Shown in pieces: positions 35,849 through 44,558 of a DNA stretch of 64,000 nucleotides. Below the pieces are notes generated by a model that was not told where the DNA came from, made no database searches, and was given only the letters and a program-made list of their open reading frames with translations. Source of the stretch: Candidatus Baltobacteraceae bacterium. GTDB taxonomy: Bacteria > Vulcanimicrobiota > Vulcanimicrobiia > Vulcanimicrobiales > Vulcanimicrobiaceae. Where the stretch lies: NCBI GenBank assembly GCA_036489885.1, contig DASXEW010000003.1, forward strand, positions 1,178,001 through 1,242,000, given 5' to 3'. The number at the start of each line of letters is the position of its first letter. Positions within the stretch are counted from its first letter, which is position 1. A program made the translations under genes and the position numbers.

Positions 35849-36436
35849 ATGCAAACTGAACTCATTGAAACCGGCGAGCTGCGCCGGCAAATCGAAGCCC
35901 TCTTATTCGTCGCGTCCGAAGCGCTCTCGATCAAGAAGATCGCGCACTTATGCGAAGCGGAAGAGATGGATGTAACGACGGCGCTTGCGGAGATCGAAGG
36001 CGATTACGCCGAGCGCGGAATCGTCGTGCGGAAAATTGCAGGCGGCTATCGTTTCGCAACCGCACCCTCGACGCGTCAAGTCGTTGAGACATATTTGCTG
36101 CCGCCGAAAACGACGCTCTCGCCTGCGGCGCTCGAGTCGCTTGCTATCGTTGCCTACAACGAACACCTCGAAGGCATGCCGACGACCAAAGCCGACATCG
36201 AGTCGGTTCGCGGCGTCAGCGCCGACTCGGTTGTGCAGACGTTGATTGAACGCGGCTTCATTGAGGAAAGCGGGCGCAAAGAAGTGCCTGGTCGCCCGAT
36301 TCTTTACAAAACCACGCCTGAGTTCTTGGAGGCCTTTGGCCTCCTTTCGCTGGACGAGTTACCGAAGATCGATTTTGGGTCCCAGGTACCGGAGCTCTCT
36401 CTTCCGATACGCAGTCCCGAACCTTCGCCAACATAG
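35849..36436 (+). CDS. scpB: Segregation and condensation protein B
   Basis: 195 residues. Two winged-helix domains: RQIEALLFVASEALSIKKIAHLCE, then LSPAALESLAIVAYNEHLEGMPTTKADIESVRGVSADSVVQTLIERGFIEESGRKEVPGRPILY (seen in parts), the latter with the invariant PGRP. Starts directly after the scpA stop. A C-terminal tail of ~35 residues is Pro/Ser rich. Confidence 0.95.
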   Translation: MQTELIETGELRRQIEALLFVASEALSIKKIAHLCEAEEMDVTTALAEIEGDYAERGIVVRKIAGGYRFATAPSTRQVVETYLLPPKTTLSPAALESLAIVAYNEHLEGMPTTKADIESVRGVSADSVVQTLIERGFIEESGRKEVPGRPILYKTTPEFLEAFGLLSLDELPKIDFGSQVPELSLPIRSPEPSPT

Positions 36437-36442
36437 CTGCGC

Positions 36443-37177
36443 ATGATCGAAACCAACAATCCGTTCGACCAGCTAGCGGCTGAGTACGATGTGTACCGCA
36501 GCGGGTATTCGCGTGCGCTTTTCGACATTCTCGAAGAATACGGATTCAAGCCCGGGCTCAACGTGCTCGACATTGCGTGCGGCACAGGCCTTGCGTCGGA
36601 GTCGTTGGCAAAACGCGGTCTGAAGATTACGGGCCTCGATAATTCGGAAGCGATGCTCGAGAAGGCGCGCATTCGTTTGAAGGATGCCGGGCTCGTTCTG
36701 GGCGACGCAGAAAAACTTCCGTTTCCGGACCGCAGCTTCGATGCAATCGTCTGCGCGCAAGCGATCCACTGGATGGATCAATCCAAAGCGCTTGCTGAGA
36801 TGACGCGCGTTACGGCAGCGGGTGGACGCGTCGCGATTTGGGTGAAGAAGATGGTAAGCGACGAGACGCTGCTCACATTGCGCGAAGATGCGGCGCGCGC
36901 GGTCGGCGTCGAACCGCCGGAAGACATCATGGCCAAGGGTTTTCGTGCTTTCTATCAGCACCCGTTCAAGCAGCGTCATCTGCGCGTCATTCCGTACGTC
37001 ATCATGACCGACATCGACAAGTGGCTCGGCTACGAGCGCACACGCGCGCGCAAGAGTCATTACGGCGCGAAATTCGACCGCTATCTGGAAGCGCTCGAAA
37101 AGACGATGCGCGAGATGGCGGACGGTAAACCGTTTCAGGTTCGCTACTCGCAGTTTCTGTACGTCGGCGAGGTTTGA
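36443..37177 (+). CDS. Class I SAM-dependent methyltransferase
   Basis: 244 residues. Motif I VLDIACGTGLASESL near residue 35, acidic motif GLDNSEAML, and post-motif LPFPDRSFDAIVCAQAIHWM, as in UbiE/BioC-like (Methyltransf_11) enzymes. The WM after the AIH segment resembles trans-aconitate-type enzymes. Substrate unknown. The stop overlaps the nfo start (TTGA). Confidence 0.85.
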   Translation: MIETNNPFDQLAAEYDVYRSGYSRALFDILEEYGFKPGLNVLDIACGTGLASESLAKRGLKITGLDNSEAMLEKARIRLKDAGLVLGDAEKLPFPDRSFDAIVCAQAIHWMDQSKALAEMTRVTAAGGRVAIWVKKMVSDETLLTLREDAARAVGVEPPEDIMAKGFRAFYQHPFKQRHLRVIPYVIMTDIDKWLGYERTRARKSHYGAKFDRYLEALEKTMREMADGKPFQVRYSQFLYVGEV

Positions 37178-38031
37178 GGCTCGGCTTTCACGTCGGCGTC
37201 TCGCGTGGATACGCCGAGACGGTCGCGTACGCAAAGCGCGTCGGTTGCACGGCGCTGCAGTTCTTCAGCGGGAACCCGAAGACGTACCGCGTCGCGCCGA
37301 TCGACACGCCGGCGCTCGAATGCTTCATCGAGCTGCGCCGCGAGAACGATCTCACGCCGGCGGTCATCCACACGTCGTATCTGATCAATCTCGCAAGCGA
37401 AGATGCGAATGCCGCTAAGAACTCGCTGCGCTTGCTCGAGAACGATCTGGCCTTCGCGGCTGTGGGCGAGGTGGCGTACGTCAACACGCATCTCGGCTCG
37501 TACGGCGAGGGCGACCGCAAAGCCGGATTCATGCGCGTCTGCAAAGCGCTCGAGAAAGCGCTTGCCGGCATTAAGCCCGGCGTGATGCTCGTGCTGGAGA
37601 ACTCTGCGGGAGCCGGGCAGCTCTGCGGCGGGACGCTCGAAGAGCTCGGTGAGTTCGTGCGCACGCTCGATCATCCGCAGCTCGGAGTCTGTTTGGATAC
37701 GGCGCATTCTTGGGCGGCTGGCTACGCCATCAACACCAAGGACGGCGTCGACCAGTTTTTCGCGCAAGCCGACAGCGAGATCGGCATGGACCGGATACCG
37801 ATGTTCCACTTCAACGATACGCAAATTCCGCTGGGCGGTCATCGCGACCGGCATTGGCACATCGGCGAAGGAAACATCGGGTTCGACGGCTTTCGCGCGC
37901 TGCTCATGCATCCCGAAGTTCGTGAGAAGACGGCGATTCTCGAAACACCGGGCGAAGAAGCCGATGACGCGCGCAACATGCAAACGATCCAAGCCATCCT
38001 CAAAGGCGCCACTCTGTCATCCCGAGCGTAG
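37174..38031 (+). CDS. nfo: Endonuclease IV
   Basis: 285 residues from a TTG overlapping the previous stop. AP endonuclease TIM barrel: LGFHVGVSRGY, CTALQFFSGNPKTY, VIHTSYLINLAS, YVNTHLGSYGEG, LENSAGAG, GVCLDTAHSWAAGY, FHFNDTQIPLGGHRDRHWHIGEGNIG and ILETPG carry the zinc ligands. It nicks DNA at abasic sites in base-excision repair. The last four residues (SSRA) and the stop codon come from a dispersed repeat. Confidence 0.95.
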   Translation: MRLGFHVGVSRGYAETVAYAKRVGCTALQFFSGNPKTYRVAPIDTPALECFIELRRENDLTPAVIHTSYLINLASEDANAAKNSLRLLENDLAFAAVGEVAYVNTHLGSYGEGDRKAGFMRVCKALEKALAGIKPGVMLVLENSAGAGQLCGGTLEELGEFVRTLDHPQLGVCLDTAHSWAAGYAINTKDGVDQFFAQADSEIGMDRIPMFHFNDTQIPLGGHRDRHWHIGEGNIGFDGFRALLMHPEVREKTAILETPGEEADDARNMQTIQAILKGATLSSRA

Positions 38032-38060
38032 CGCCGAAGGCGCGTAGTCGAGGGACCGCG
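38015..38060 (+). repeat. Dispersed hairpin repeat, copy A (end of nfo)
   Basis: Reads TGTCATCCCGAGCGTA, then a hairpin GCGCC-GAA-GGCGC, then GTAGTCGAGGGACCGCG. It is nearly identical to copy B at 30.2 kb. The stem differs in length but stays complementary around the same GAA loop. The repeat supplies the nfo stop codon (TAG within GAGCGTAG). Confidence 0.75.
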
Positions 38061-38083
38061 ACAATCGCCGCGAAGTGCGCGGC

Positions 38084-39406
38084 ATGTTGAATCGGCGAGT
38101 TTTTATCGGCGCGACGGCGTCTGCAATCGCGGTCACGGGCGCGCCCGCGTTTTCCTTAGAAGAAAAACTAACGATCGGTATGGGCGGCATCGGACCGAGC
38201 CGGTTCCATCCATCGTTCGTCAAAGACGTCGGCTTACTGACCGATCTCAACAGTACGAATCAAGGCGCTCCGTACTGGAACCTTGACACGTACATCACTC
38301 CGGTCTCGGAATTCTATATTCGTAACGCGTTTCCAACGCCGCGTCCCGAGCTCGACAAGCGTGTCGATCCGCGCTTCTGGAAATTGAAGATTCACGGCGA
38401 CGCCGTCGAGCGCGAGATGACGATCTCGTACGAAGATCTGCTGAAGATGCCGTCACGTTCGATGATGTCCGTGATGCAATGCACCGGCAACGGTCGCACG
38501 CTGTTCTGGGAACAGGAAGACATGCTCAGCGATCCCACCAAGGTGACCGGCAACGGCTGGGGACTTGGTGGCGTCGGAATGGGCGAGTGGGAATACGTAC
38601 CGATGAGCTACATTCTCGATCTCGTCGGACTCAAGCCGAATGCCAAAGCGTGTTTGTTTTGGTCCGGCGTCGACGGCAAGACGCCGAATACAGAATCCGA
38701 CACCGGCAGGCCGATTCCGATAAGCGAGCTGCACGATCGTCCGAACGAGATCGGTCTCGCGTTCAAGCTCAACGGCATGCCGTTGCCGGCCGATCACGGA
38801 GCACCCGTGCGCGCGTTTGTGCCCGGATGGTGTGGTGGTGCGTCGACAAAATGGCTCACTGAGATCAAAATTGCGTCGCACGATTTTTGGGTGCGCCTGA
38901 ATACGACGGATCACACGCTGATTGGCCCCGATTATCCGCCGCCCGTTGCCGCGCCAAACGATGAATTCCGGTTCATCCGGCCGGATCAATTGCTCGGACA
39001 GCCCGTCACGTGGCAGATGGGGCGCTCGTTACTCGTCCTCCCGCTTACGCTGCGCAAATCGCCGGACATCCCCGAAAACTATCCGCTCGCGCGCGGTGAG
39101 CGGCCCGTGATGAAAGCCGGGCCGCAAACATTGCGCGGCTACGCATGGGCGCCGAACGCAGGCGTGCGGCAAGTCGACGTCCGCATCAACGGCGGCAGTT
39201 GGCAATCGACACGCCTCACCGACGTGCAGCCGAACCGCTATAGTTGGACGCGTTTCGAGTTTGCGTTCAATCCGGCGCCCGGCGACTATGTCATCGAAAC
39301 GCGCACCACGGATCGCAAAGGAAACATGCAGCCGGCGAGCGTGCCGTTCAACAAGGGCGGCTACAATTTCTTCGCGATCCCGAAGTTCGATATTCGTTTT
39401 ACCTGA
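38084..39406 (+). CDS. Tat-exported sulfite oxidase-family molybdoenzyme
   Basis: 440 residues from ATG 38084; a GTG 9 bases upstream is possible. The twin-arginine signal NRRVFIGATASAIAV is followed by a molybdopterin domain with the Mo-ligating cysteine in SVMQCTGNGR, then a C-terminal Ig-like Mo-co dimerisation domain (TLRGYAWAPNAGVRQVDVRINGGSW, in parts). It resembles SoxC/sulfite dehydrogenase and related oxidoreductases; the true substrate is uncertain. No cytochrome partner gene adjoins. Followed three bases later by the formamidase gene. Confidence 0.85.
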   Translation: MLNRRVFIGATASAIAVTGAPAFSLEEKLTIGMGGIGPSRFHPSFVKDVGLLTDLNSTNQGAPYWNLDTYITPVSEFYIRNAFPTPRPELDKRVDPRFWKLKIHGDAVEREMTISYEDLLKMPSRSMMSVMQCTGNGRTLFWEQEDMLSDPTKVTGNGWGLGGVGMGEWEYVPMSYILDLVGLKPNAKACLFWSGVDGKTPNTESDTGRPIPISELHDRPNEIGLAFKLNGMPLPADHGAPVRAFVPGWCGGASTKWLTEIKIASHDFWVRLNTTDHTLIGPDYPPPVAAPNDEFRFIRPDQLLGQPVTWQMGRSLLVLPLTLRKSPDIPENYPLARGERPVMKAGPQTLRGYAWAPNAGVRQVDVRINGGSWQSTRLTDVQPNRYSWTRFEFAFNPAPGDYVIETRTTDRKGNMQPASVPFNKGGYNFFAIPKFDIRFT

Positions 39407-39409
39407 CCC

Positions 39410-40489
39410 ATGCGCATATCGATCAACCGCGACTTACCGCTCGGAGAAGAACCGAACAAAGGCCACAATCGCTGGCATCCGGATATTCCGGCGATCGCAA
39501 CGGTGCAGCCGGGCGACAGCATCGCGATCGAGACGCGCGACGCGCTGAACGGTCAAGTCAAGCCCGGCATGACCGGCGCCGACATCGAGCACTTCGCGGT
39601 GAACGTTGCGCACCCGCTCACGGGTCCGCTGCATATCGACGGCGCGAAGCCCGGCGATCTGCTTGCGGTGCACATTGAGAAGATCGAGCCGCAACCGCGC
39701 GGTTACACGAGCTTCCGCGGACCGGATTTCGGATTCTTGCGCGACGTCTTCAACTACAAGTATCTCGTGCACTGGGAAATCGAAGGCACGTTCGCGCGTT
39801 CGCCGCAAATTCCGGGCGTCGCGATTCCCGGCGCAGCGTTCATGGGCGTGATGGGTGTGGCGCCGTCGCACGAATTGATGAAGACGATCGTCGCGCGCGA
39901 AGCCGAGCTTGCCGCGAAAGGCCACCTCGTTGGGCTGCCCGATAAGCGCGGCGCCGTTCCTGCAACGGAACCGCTCGCGAGCACGGCGCTGCGCACCGTT
40001 CCTCCGCGTGAGCACGGCGGGAATTTCGACATCAAGCAGCTCGTCGCCGGGACGACGCTCTTTCTGCCGGTGTTCGTCGATGGCGCAAACTTTTCGACCG
40101 GTGATGCGCACTTTGCACAAGGTGACGGCGAGTCGTGCGGTACGGCGGTTGAAATGGCAGCCACGCTGCATGCACGCTTCGAAATCCTCAGCGGTGAAGC
40201 CGCACGCCGCAACCAGACCGAACCCTCATACGCGGGGATGTATGCGCACGACGCGGCGCGCGCCAACGGCAAGCACTACTACGCGACGACCGGATCGGCG
40301 GAAACGATGGAGCTCGCTGCGCGAAAAGCCTTGCTTTCCATGATCGATTACATCGTCGACGCTCGCGTCTACACGCGCGATCAAGCCTATTGCATCTGCA
40401 GCGTTGCCGTCGATTTGCATCTCAGCCAGATCGTCGACATGCCGAACTACACGGTCTCTGCCTTCTTGCCGTTCGAGATCTTCGAGTAG
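39410..40489 (+). CDS. Acetamidase/formamidase family amidohydrolase
   Basis: 359 residues. Family signature GDAHFAQGDGESCGTAVEM (~residue 230), with GADIEHFAVNVAHPLTGPLHIDGAKPGD and PGAAFMGVMGVAP segments. FmdA/AmdA enzymes hydrolyse formamide or acetamide to ammonia and the acid. The stop overlaps the start of the next frame (TAGTG), so it was co-transcribed with the DUF3052-like gene. Confidence 0.9.
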   Translation: MRISINRDLPLGEEPNKGHNRWHPDIPAIATVQPGDSIAIETRDALNGQVKPGMTGADIEHFAVNVAHPLTGPLHIDGAKPGDLLAVHIEKIEPQPRGYTSFRGPDFGFLRDVFNYKYLVHWEIEGTFARSPQIPGVAIPGAAFMGVMGVAPSHELMKTIVAREAELAAKGHLVGLPDKRGAVPATEPLASTALRTVPPREHGGNFDIKQLVAGTTLFLPVFVDGANFSTGDAHFAQGDGESCGTAVEMAATLHARFEILSGEAARRNQTEPSYAGMYAHDAARANGKHYYATTGSAETMELAARKALLSMIDYIVDARVYTRDQAYCICSVAVDLHLSQIVDMPNYTVSAFLPFEIFE

Positions 40490-40917
40490 TGGCGGGCTAC
40501 TCCGGGACGCCGCTTCCGAAGAAGCTTGGCATAAAGCCTGGCTAGCGGATCGCATTACCGGCAGTCGACAAAGACGTCCGCGCCGTGCTTACCGGCGCGA
40601 TTGCCGATTGCACGTGCGCGAAAACGAAGCCGCTCGATTTCGTCTTGTTGTTCTCGGACTCGCGCAAGAAACTTCCGAAAGATTTCGCAGTCTGGGCGAA
40701 ATTGCTGACGCCGGCGGGAATGTTGTGGGTCGCGTGGCCCAAGAAGACTTCGGGCGTTGCGACCGACCTCAACGAGCAGGTCGTCCGTGACGTCGGACTC
40801 GCGGCCGGTCTCGTCGACGTGAAAGTTTGCGCGATCAGCGAAATCTGGAGCGGGCTTAAGTTCGTGCGGCGACTGAAAGACCGCGGAGCATCTGTCGTGC
40901 AAAAATTCCGGGAATGA
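40489..40917 (+). pseudogene. DUF3052-like gene interrupted by an in-frame amber codon
   Basis: From GTG 40489 the frame reads MAGYSGTPLPKKLGIKPG, then TAG at 40543-40545. It continues in the same frame RIALPAVDKDVRAV and LTGAIADCTCAKTK to 40917, ending SVVQKFRE. The parts before and after the stop together match a full DUF3052-type protein (~142 residues; AGYSGTPLxKKLGIKPG start, central FVLLF..., then VAWPKKTSGV). A single CAG-to-TAG change would explain it. A GTG at 40585 could restart translation but would lose the conserved N-terminus. Overlaps the convergent MFS gene by 62 bases. Confidence 0.75.
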
Positions 40918-42067
40918 TGCCGACCGCGACGATCACCGCCAAAACATTCCACGCATATGCAAATCCATCGCGATCGACGAGCGCACCGAAGAACGGCGGG
41001 ATGAATGCGCCGACCAGATAGATCACGGTAAGCGAAGCGCCGAGCGCGCTTCCTGCGTGCCGGTAGCCGCCGATCTCGGCTTGCGCTGCGGCCCAAAGAC
41101 CGTTCCAAGCCGCGGCCGAGAATCCGAGCGCGCCGGCTAAGATAAAGATGACGACGGCGGAGTCTGGACCGGAGTGCGCGAGCCGCCACAGCACGCCCAG
41201 CGTCATCGCAGAAATTATGAGCATCGGAATGATGCGATCGCCTCCAAAGACGTGGTCGCTCACGGAACCCCACACGAGCCTTCCGACGATCGCGCCGATT
41301 TGGAAGATCGCCATGGCTTCGATCGCAACTGTCAGCGGCGCGTGTTTCTGCGTGATCAGTGCGATCGCGAGAAATCCAACCGCCGTGTATTGAACCGAAA
41401 CCAAAGAAGCGCACAGCAAATTCAAACAAATGCTGCTGGGACTCGTTGCAACCGCTACGAGACCACGCACCACTTCGCGAAAGCGAATGCGTTCTTGGCC
41501 GGCGTTCTCAATCGGACTCGAATAACCGCGGATGCCGACTACGGAGACGACGATGCAAATGATCCCCGAAACCGCGAGAGCGGCTTGATATCCGAAGCGG
41601 TATCCGACCGCCGGTAAGAGCAGAGAGCCGACGACTCCGCCAAGCGGAACGCCGGTTTGCCGGATTCCCATTGCAAATCCGCGATCGCGCGTGAACCATT
41701 GCAAGATCGCGCGTCCACCGGACGGCGCCGACGTCGCGTATGCCATCCCGAACAGCGCGAGCCATACGACCAGCCATATCAAGTTCGCAACGCACGCCGC
41801 GCCGAGCAGCGTGACGCCCATTGCGATGCCGCTCCACAACAGCACTTTGCGTTCGCCGAAATAGTCGACGGCGACGCCTGCGACGGCCGCGAACGCGGCG
41901 GCACCAATTGAAATTGCGGCGACGACCCAACCGAGATGCTGGTGATCCAAGTTCAGGCTGCGGCCGATCAGTGGTTGAATTGCGCCAATGCCTTGCTGCA
42001 AGAGCGAGGCCGACGTCTGCAAGATGACCGTGATCGTCAGGATGACGTAGCGCGCCGGCACCTTCAC
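40856..42067 (-). CDS. MFS transporter, OxlT/monocarboxylate-like
   Basis: 403 residues from a GTG (MKVPARYVILTITVILQ). Twelve hydrophobic segments; DYFGERKVLLWSG is the helix 2-3 motif, and GMAYATSAPSGGRAILQWF with RGFAMGIRQTGVPLGG matches the oxalate/formate antiporter and monocarboxylate group. Expected to carry small carboxylates. It is divergent from the first mutase gene, and the shared palindromic operator lies between them, so it may belong to the same regulon. Confidence 0.85.
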   Translation of the reverse strand: MKVPARYVILTITVILQTSASLLQQGIGAIQPLIGRSLNLDHQHLGWVVAAISIGAAAFAAVAGVAVDYFGERKVLLWSGIAMGVTLLGAACVANLIWLVVWLALFGMAYATSAPSGGRAILQWFTRDRGFAMGIRQTGVPLGGVVGSLLLPAVGYRFGYQAALAVSGIICIVVSVVGIRGYSSPIENAGQERIRFREVVRGLVAVATSPSSICLNLLCASLVSVQYTAVGFLAIALITQKHAPLTVAIEAMAIFQIGAIVGRLVWGSVSDHVFGGDRIIPMLIISAMTLGVLWRLAHSGPDSAVVIFILAGALGFSAAAWNGLWAAAQAEIGGYRHAGSALGASLTVIYLVGAFIPPFFGALVDRDGFAYAWNVLAVIVAVGIIPGIFARQMLRGLSVAART

Positions 42068-42097
42068 TGTGCAGCCACTCTGCCACCGAAACAGGGC

Positions 42098-42147
42098 TTG
42101 CGCAACGACAAATGCTTTGCTAGGATTCGTCAGGACGCATGACGAAT
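42098..42147 (+). promoter_or_regulatory. Promoter and regulon operator, copy 1
   Basis: Candidate promoter TTGCGC (42098-42103), 17-base spacer, TAGGAT (42121-42126). An inverted repeat ATTCGTCA (42125-42132), 7 bases, TGACGAAT (42140-42147) overlaps the -10 element and start site, a repressor position. Two further copies with the same arm length and spacing lie at 57.1 and 62.1 kb. It serves the first mutase operon and possibly the divergent MFS gene. The MarR-type protein encoded at 44.1 kb is a candidate ligand. Confidence 0.7.
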
Positions 42148-42178
42148 GCGCTCGCCCGCTGCTGTGTGAGGGGAAACT

Positions 42179-43657
42179 ATGCAGACAGCTTACGCCGTCC
42201 GCTTCAAACGCTGGGACTGGGATTACTTTCTGCGCGAGCGCAAGACGGTGCTCGAGCTGTGGCCGACCGGAGCCGAGATTGCGTCGGAAGACGCGCTCAA
42301 GCGCGCCCTCGAGTACCACAAGCAGCAGCCGTGGTACAAGTTCGCATCACTGCGCAACGCCAAGGCCGAGGAAGAAGAGCGTATCCAGATCACGCCGCAA
42401 GTCGGCCACGCGCTCGTCGACCACACGATCAAGCACATCCAGTGCTCGGAAGACCTTAAGCCCGATCGTTGGTACGTGCTCACGGATACATACAGCCGCA
42501 AGAACTTGTTCGATAAGGCGCAGGACGCGGTCGAGCGCTCGAAGCGCGACGGCTTCTCGTACCTGAACGGCTATCCGCCCGCGATCCACGGCGTGGCCGG
42601 TGCGCGTGCCATCAACGAGTCGACGAAAGCAGCGGTCGGCACCGACAACAACGACGAGGACGCGCGCTTCAATTGGGAGATTTTGCTGGCCGGCGGCTTT
42701 ACGTGGGGGACGATCAAGAGCGTCGAGCAGCTGCTCCAGCATTCGCGCGACTATCCGATCGACAAGATGATCCACAACCAGCAATACATGGACCGGCTCT
42801 CCGCATTCTTCACCGAGAACGGCGTGCCGATCTTACGCCGCGCATCGGCGAATCTGCCCGGTTGGGATTCGCTCGGATTCAAGGTGCTGGTCTCGCTGAT
42901 CGAAGTGCTGCTCGCCGCCGAACAAGGCCTCAAATATATCGACCTCAGCCTCGGCATCGGAATGAATCTCGTGCAGGACGTGGCTGCGATTCAATCGCTC
43001 AAGAAACTGGCGCGCGAATATCTCGACAAAGCCGGACACCAGGACGTCAAGATTTATTCGTGGACCTACTTCTTTTTGGGCGATTGGCCGCTGGTTCGCG
43101 GCCAGATGAACGCGCAGCTCGCGATGAACGCAACCGTTTCGGCACTCGGCGGATGCAACGGCATGTTCATCAAGTCGCCGGATGAATCGACGACGACGCC
43201 GACCGGAGCCGGCTTCCGCGAAGCAGTCGAGCTGTGCGGACAAATCGCGCGGCTGGTTGCGGGACAGCGCTTGCCGGACGGCGACGACGTTAAGCTGGAG
43301 CGCGAGATGCTCGAGCTCGAAGTCCGCACCTCACTCGATGCGCTGCTGAATATGGGCGACGGCGATCTTGCGCTCGGTTCGTGTTATGGAATCGAGAGCG
43401 GCGTGCTCGACACGATGTTCTCGCCGTATCGCAAGCTGCGCGGCAAGGTGAAGGTCGTGCGCGACAACCGCGGTGCGCTGCGCTACTTGGATCACGGCGA
43501 CATTCCGTTGCCGCAGCCGGTTATCGACTACCATCGCTCGCGCATCGCGGAGCGCTCGAAGAAAGAAGGCAAGGACGCCGATCTCAGCTGGGTCATTCGT
43601 GAAGCAACGTGGGCGTCGCGACCGCTCGCAGAAGAAGCCGCGGAACGGAGTTATTAG
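42179..43657 (+). CDS. Glutamate mutase E-like catalytic subunit, divergent copy 1
   Basis: 492 residues, GAGGGG ribosome site. Aligns almost without gaps to methylaspartate mutase epsilon (WPTG near 29, DTYSRKN, YLNGYP, QQYMDRL, LGIGMNLVQDVAAIQSL, then LGDWP). Compared with Clostridium cochlearium GlmE as I recall it, Arg100 is kept (R107), but Arg66 is Gln74, Arg149 is Asp156, Glu171 is Thr178, and Tyr177/Tyr181 are Gln/His. The amino-acid-binding site is therefore lost while the B12-facing TIM barrel remains. Probably a B12 carbon-skeleton mutase, or derived enzyme, for another substrate. Followed 2 bases later by its S subunit. Confidence 0.85.
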   Translation: MQTAYAVRFKRWDWDYFLRERKTVLELWPTGAEIASEDALKRALEYHKQQPWYKFASLRNAKAEEEERIQITPQVGHALVDHTIKHIQCSEDLKPDRWYVLTDTYSRKNLFDKAQDAVERSKRDGFSYLNGYPPAIHGVAGARAINESTKAAVGTDNNDEDARFNWEILLAGGFTWGTIKSVEQLLQHSRDYPIDKMIHNQQYMDRLSAFFTENGVPILRRASANLPGWDSLGFKVLVSLIEVLLAAEQGLKYIDLSLGIGMNLVQDVAAIQSLKKLAREYLDKAGHQDVKIYSWTYFFLGDWPLVRGQMNAQLAMNATVSALGGCNGMFIKSPDESTTTPTGAGFREAVELCGQIARLVAGQRLPDGDDVKLEREMLELEVRTSLDALLNMGDGDLALGSCYGIESGVLDTMFSPYRKLRGKVKVVRDNRGALRYLDHGDIPLPQPVIDYHRSRIAERSKKEGKDADLSWVIREATWASRPLAEEAAERSY

Positions 43658-43659
43658 AA

Positions 43660-44079
43660 ATGGAATCGCGTCCTCGCGTCGTGCTCGGAACGATCGGACA
43701 CGACGCACACATCGTCGGCAGTTCCGTGTTGCGGTACGCGCTCGAAGGAGCCGGTCTTGAACCGGTCTTTCTCGGCGCGCTCGTGCAGCCGCAAGAATTC
43801 ATCGATGCAGCCAAAGAAACGGCGGCGTCCGCGATCTGGGTTTCCTCGCTCTACGGAATGGGCCGCATCGATTGCGAAGGCTTTCGCGAGAAGTGCATCG
43901 AGGCCGGCATGGACGACATCATCCTTTATATAGGCGGGATTCTCGTGACCGACCCCGAGCAGTGGGAGGAAACCGAAAAGCTTTTCAAATCGTTCGGCTT
44001 TAACCGCGTCTACCCGCCTCAAACAAAACCCGAGACCGCGCTCGCCGATCTGCGTAACGATCTCGGAATTCGGGCGTGA
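43660..44079 (+). CDS. Glutamate mutase S-like B12-binding subunit, copy 1
   Basis: 139 residues. Rossmann-like cobalamin domain with the base-off ligand motif D-A-H-I-V-G (D15, H17, G20), SSLYGMGRIDCEGFREKC and the GGILV loop. It matches GlmS over its whole length, so adenosylcobalamin binding is expected. It pairs with the E-like subunit encoded just upstream. The next gene begins at its stop (GTGA). Confidence 0.92.
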   Translation: MESRPRVVLGTIGHDAHIVGSSVLRYALEGAGLEPVFLGALVQPQEFIDAAKETAASAIWVSSLYGMGRIDCEGFREKCIEAGMDDIILYIGGILVTDPEQWEETEKLFKSFGFNRVYPPQTKPETALADLRNDLGIRA

Positions 44080-44558
44080 TCGCAACCCGCAAATCCGTCG
44101 AAGCCGAGCGGACGGCCGCACTTGAAGCCGAACGCGCCGGAAATATTCGTCAAGCCCTGCTGGGTGCGTCCCGGGCGCTCAACCGTCTCGTCGTTGCAGC
44201 GCTCCAAAAGCGCGGACACAAGAAATTCCGCTCGACGCACCTCGGCCTTACGTCGAATATCGATTTGCACGGTACGCGGCTGAACGTTCTCGCGGCGCGC
44301 GCCAACATGACGAAACAGGCCATGTGGGAGCTTGCGAATGATCTCGAAAAATGCGGCTACGTCAAGCGTCGCATCGACGAAAACGATCGTCGTAACCGGA
44401 TCATCGCATTCACCGATGCCGGATGGAAGCTGAAGATGGACAACATCGAGGTCTTTCGCGAGATCGAATCCGAGCTGCAGAGCAAGGTCGGTAGAACGCC
44501 ATACGAGGCGCTGCGCGGGACGCTGCGCGCGATCGCAGCTTTAGGAGAAGAGGAATGA
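44076..44558 (+). CDS. MarR-type winged-helix regulator of the locus
   Basis: 160 residues from a GTG overlapping the previous stop. After a charged helical N-terminus, the wHTH core is LHGTRLNVLAARANMTKQAMWELANDLEKCGYVKRRIDENDRRNRIIAFTDAGWKL (seen in parts). Its place inside the operon makes it the likely regulator of the ATTCGTCA-N7-TGACRAAT sites, though binding is not shown. The stop overlaps the ATG of the binding-protein gene. Confidence 0.8.
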   Translation: MIATRKSVEAERTAALEAERAGNIRQALLGASRALNRLVVAALQKRGHKKFRSTHLGLTSNIDLHGTRLNVLAARANMTKQAMWELANDLEKCGYVKRRIDENDRRNRIIAFTDAGWKLKMDNIEVFREIESELQSKVGRTPYEALRGTLRAIAALGEEE

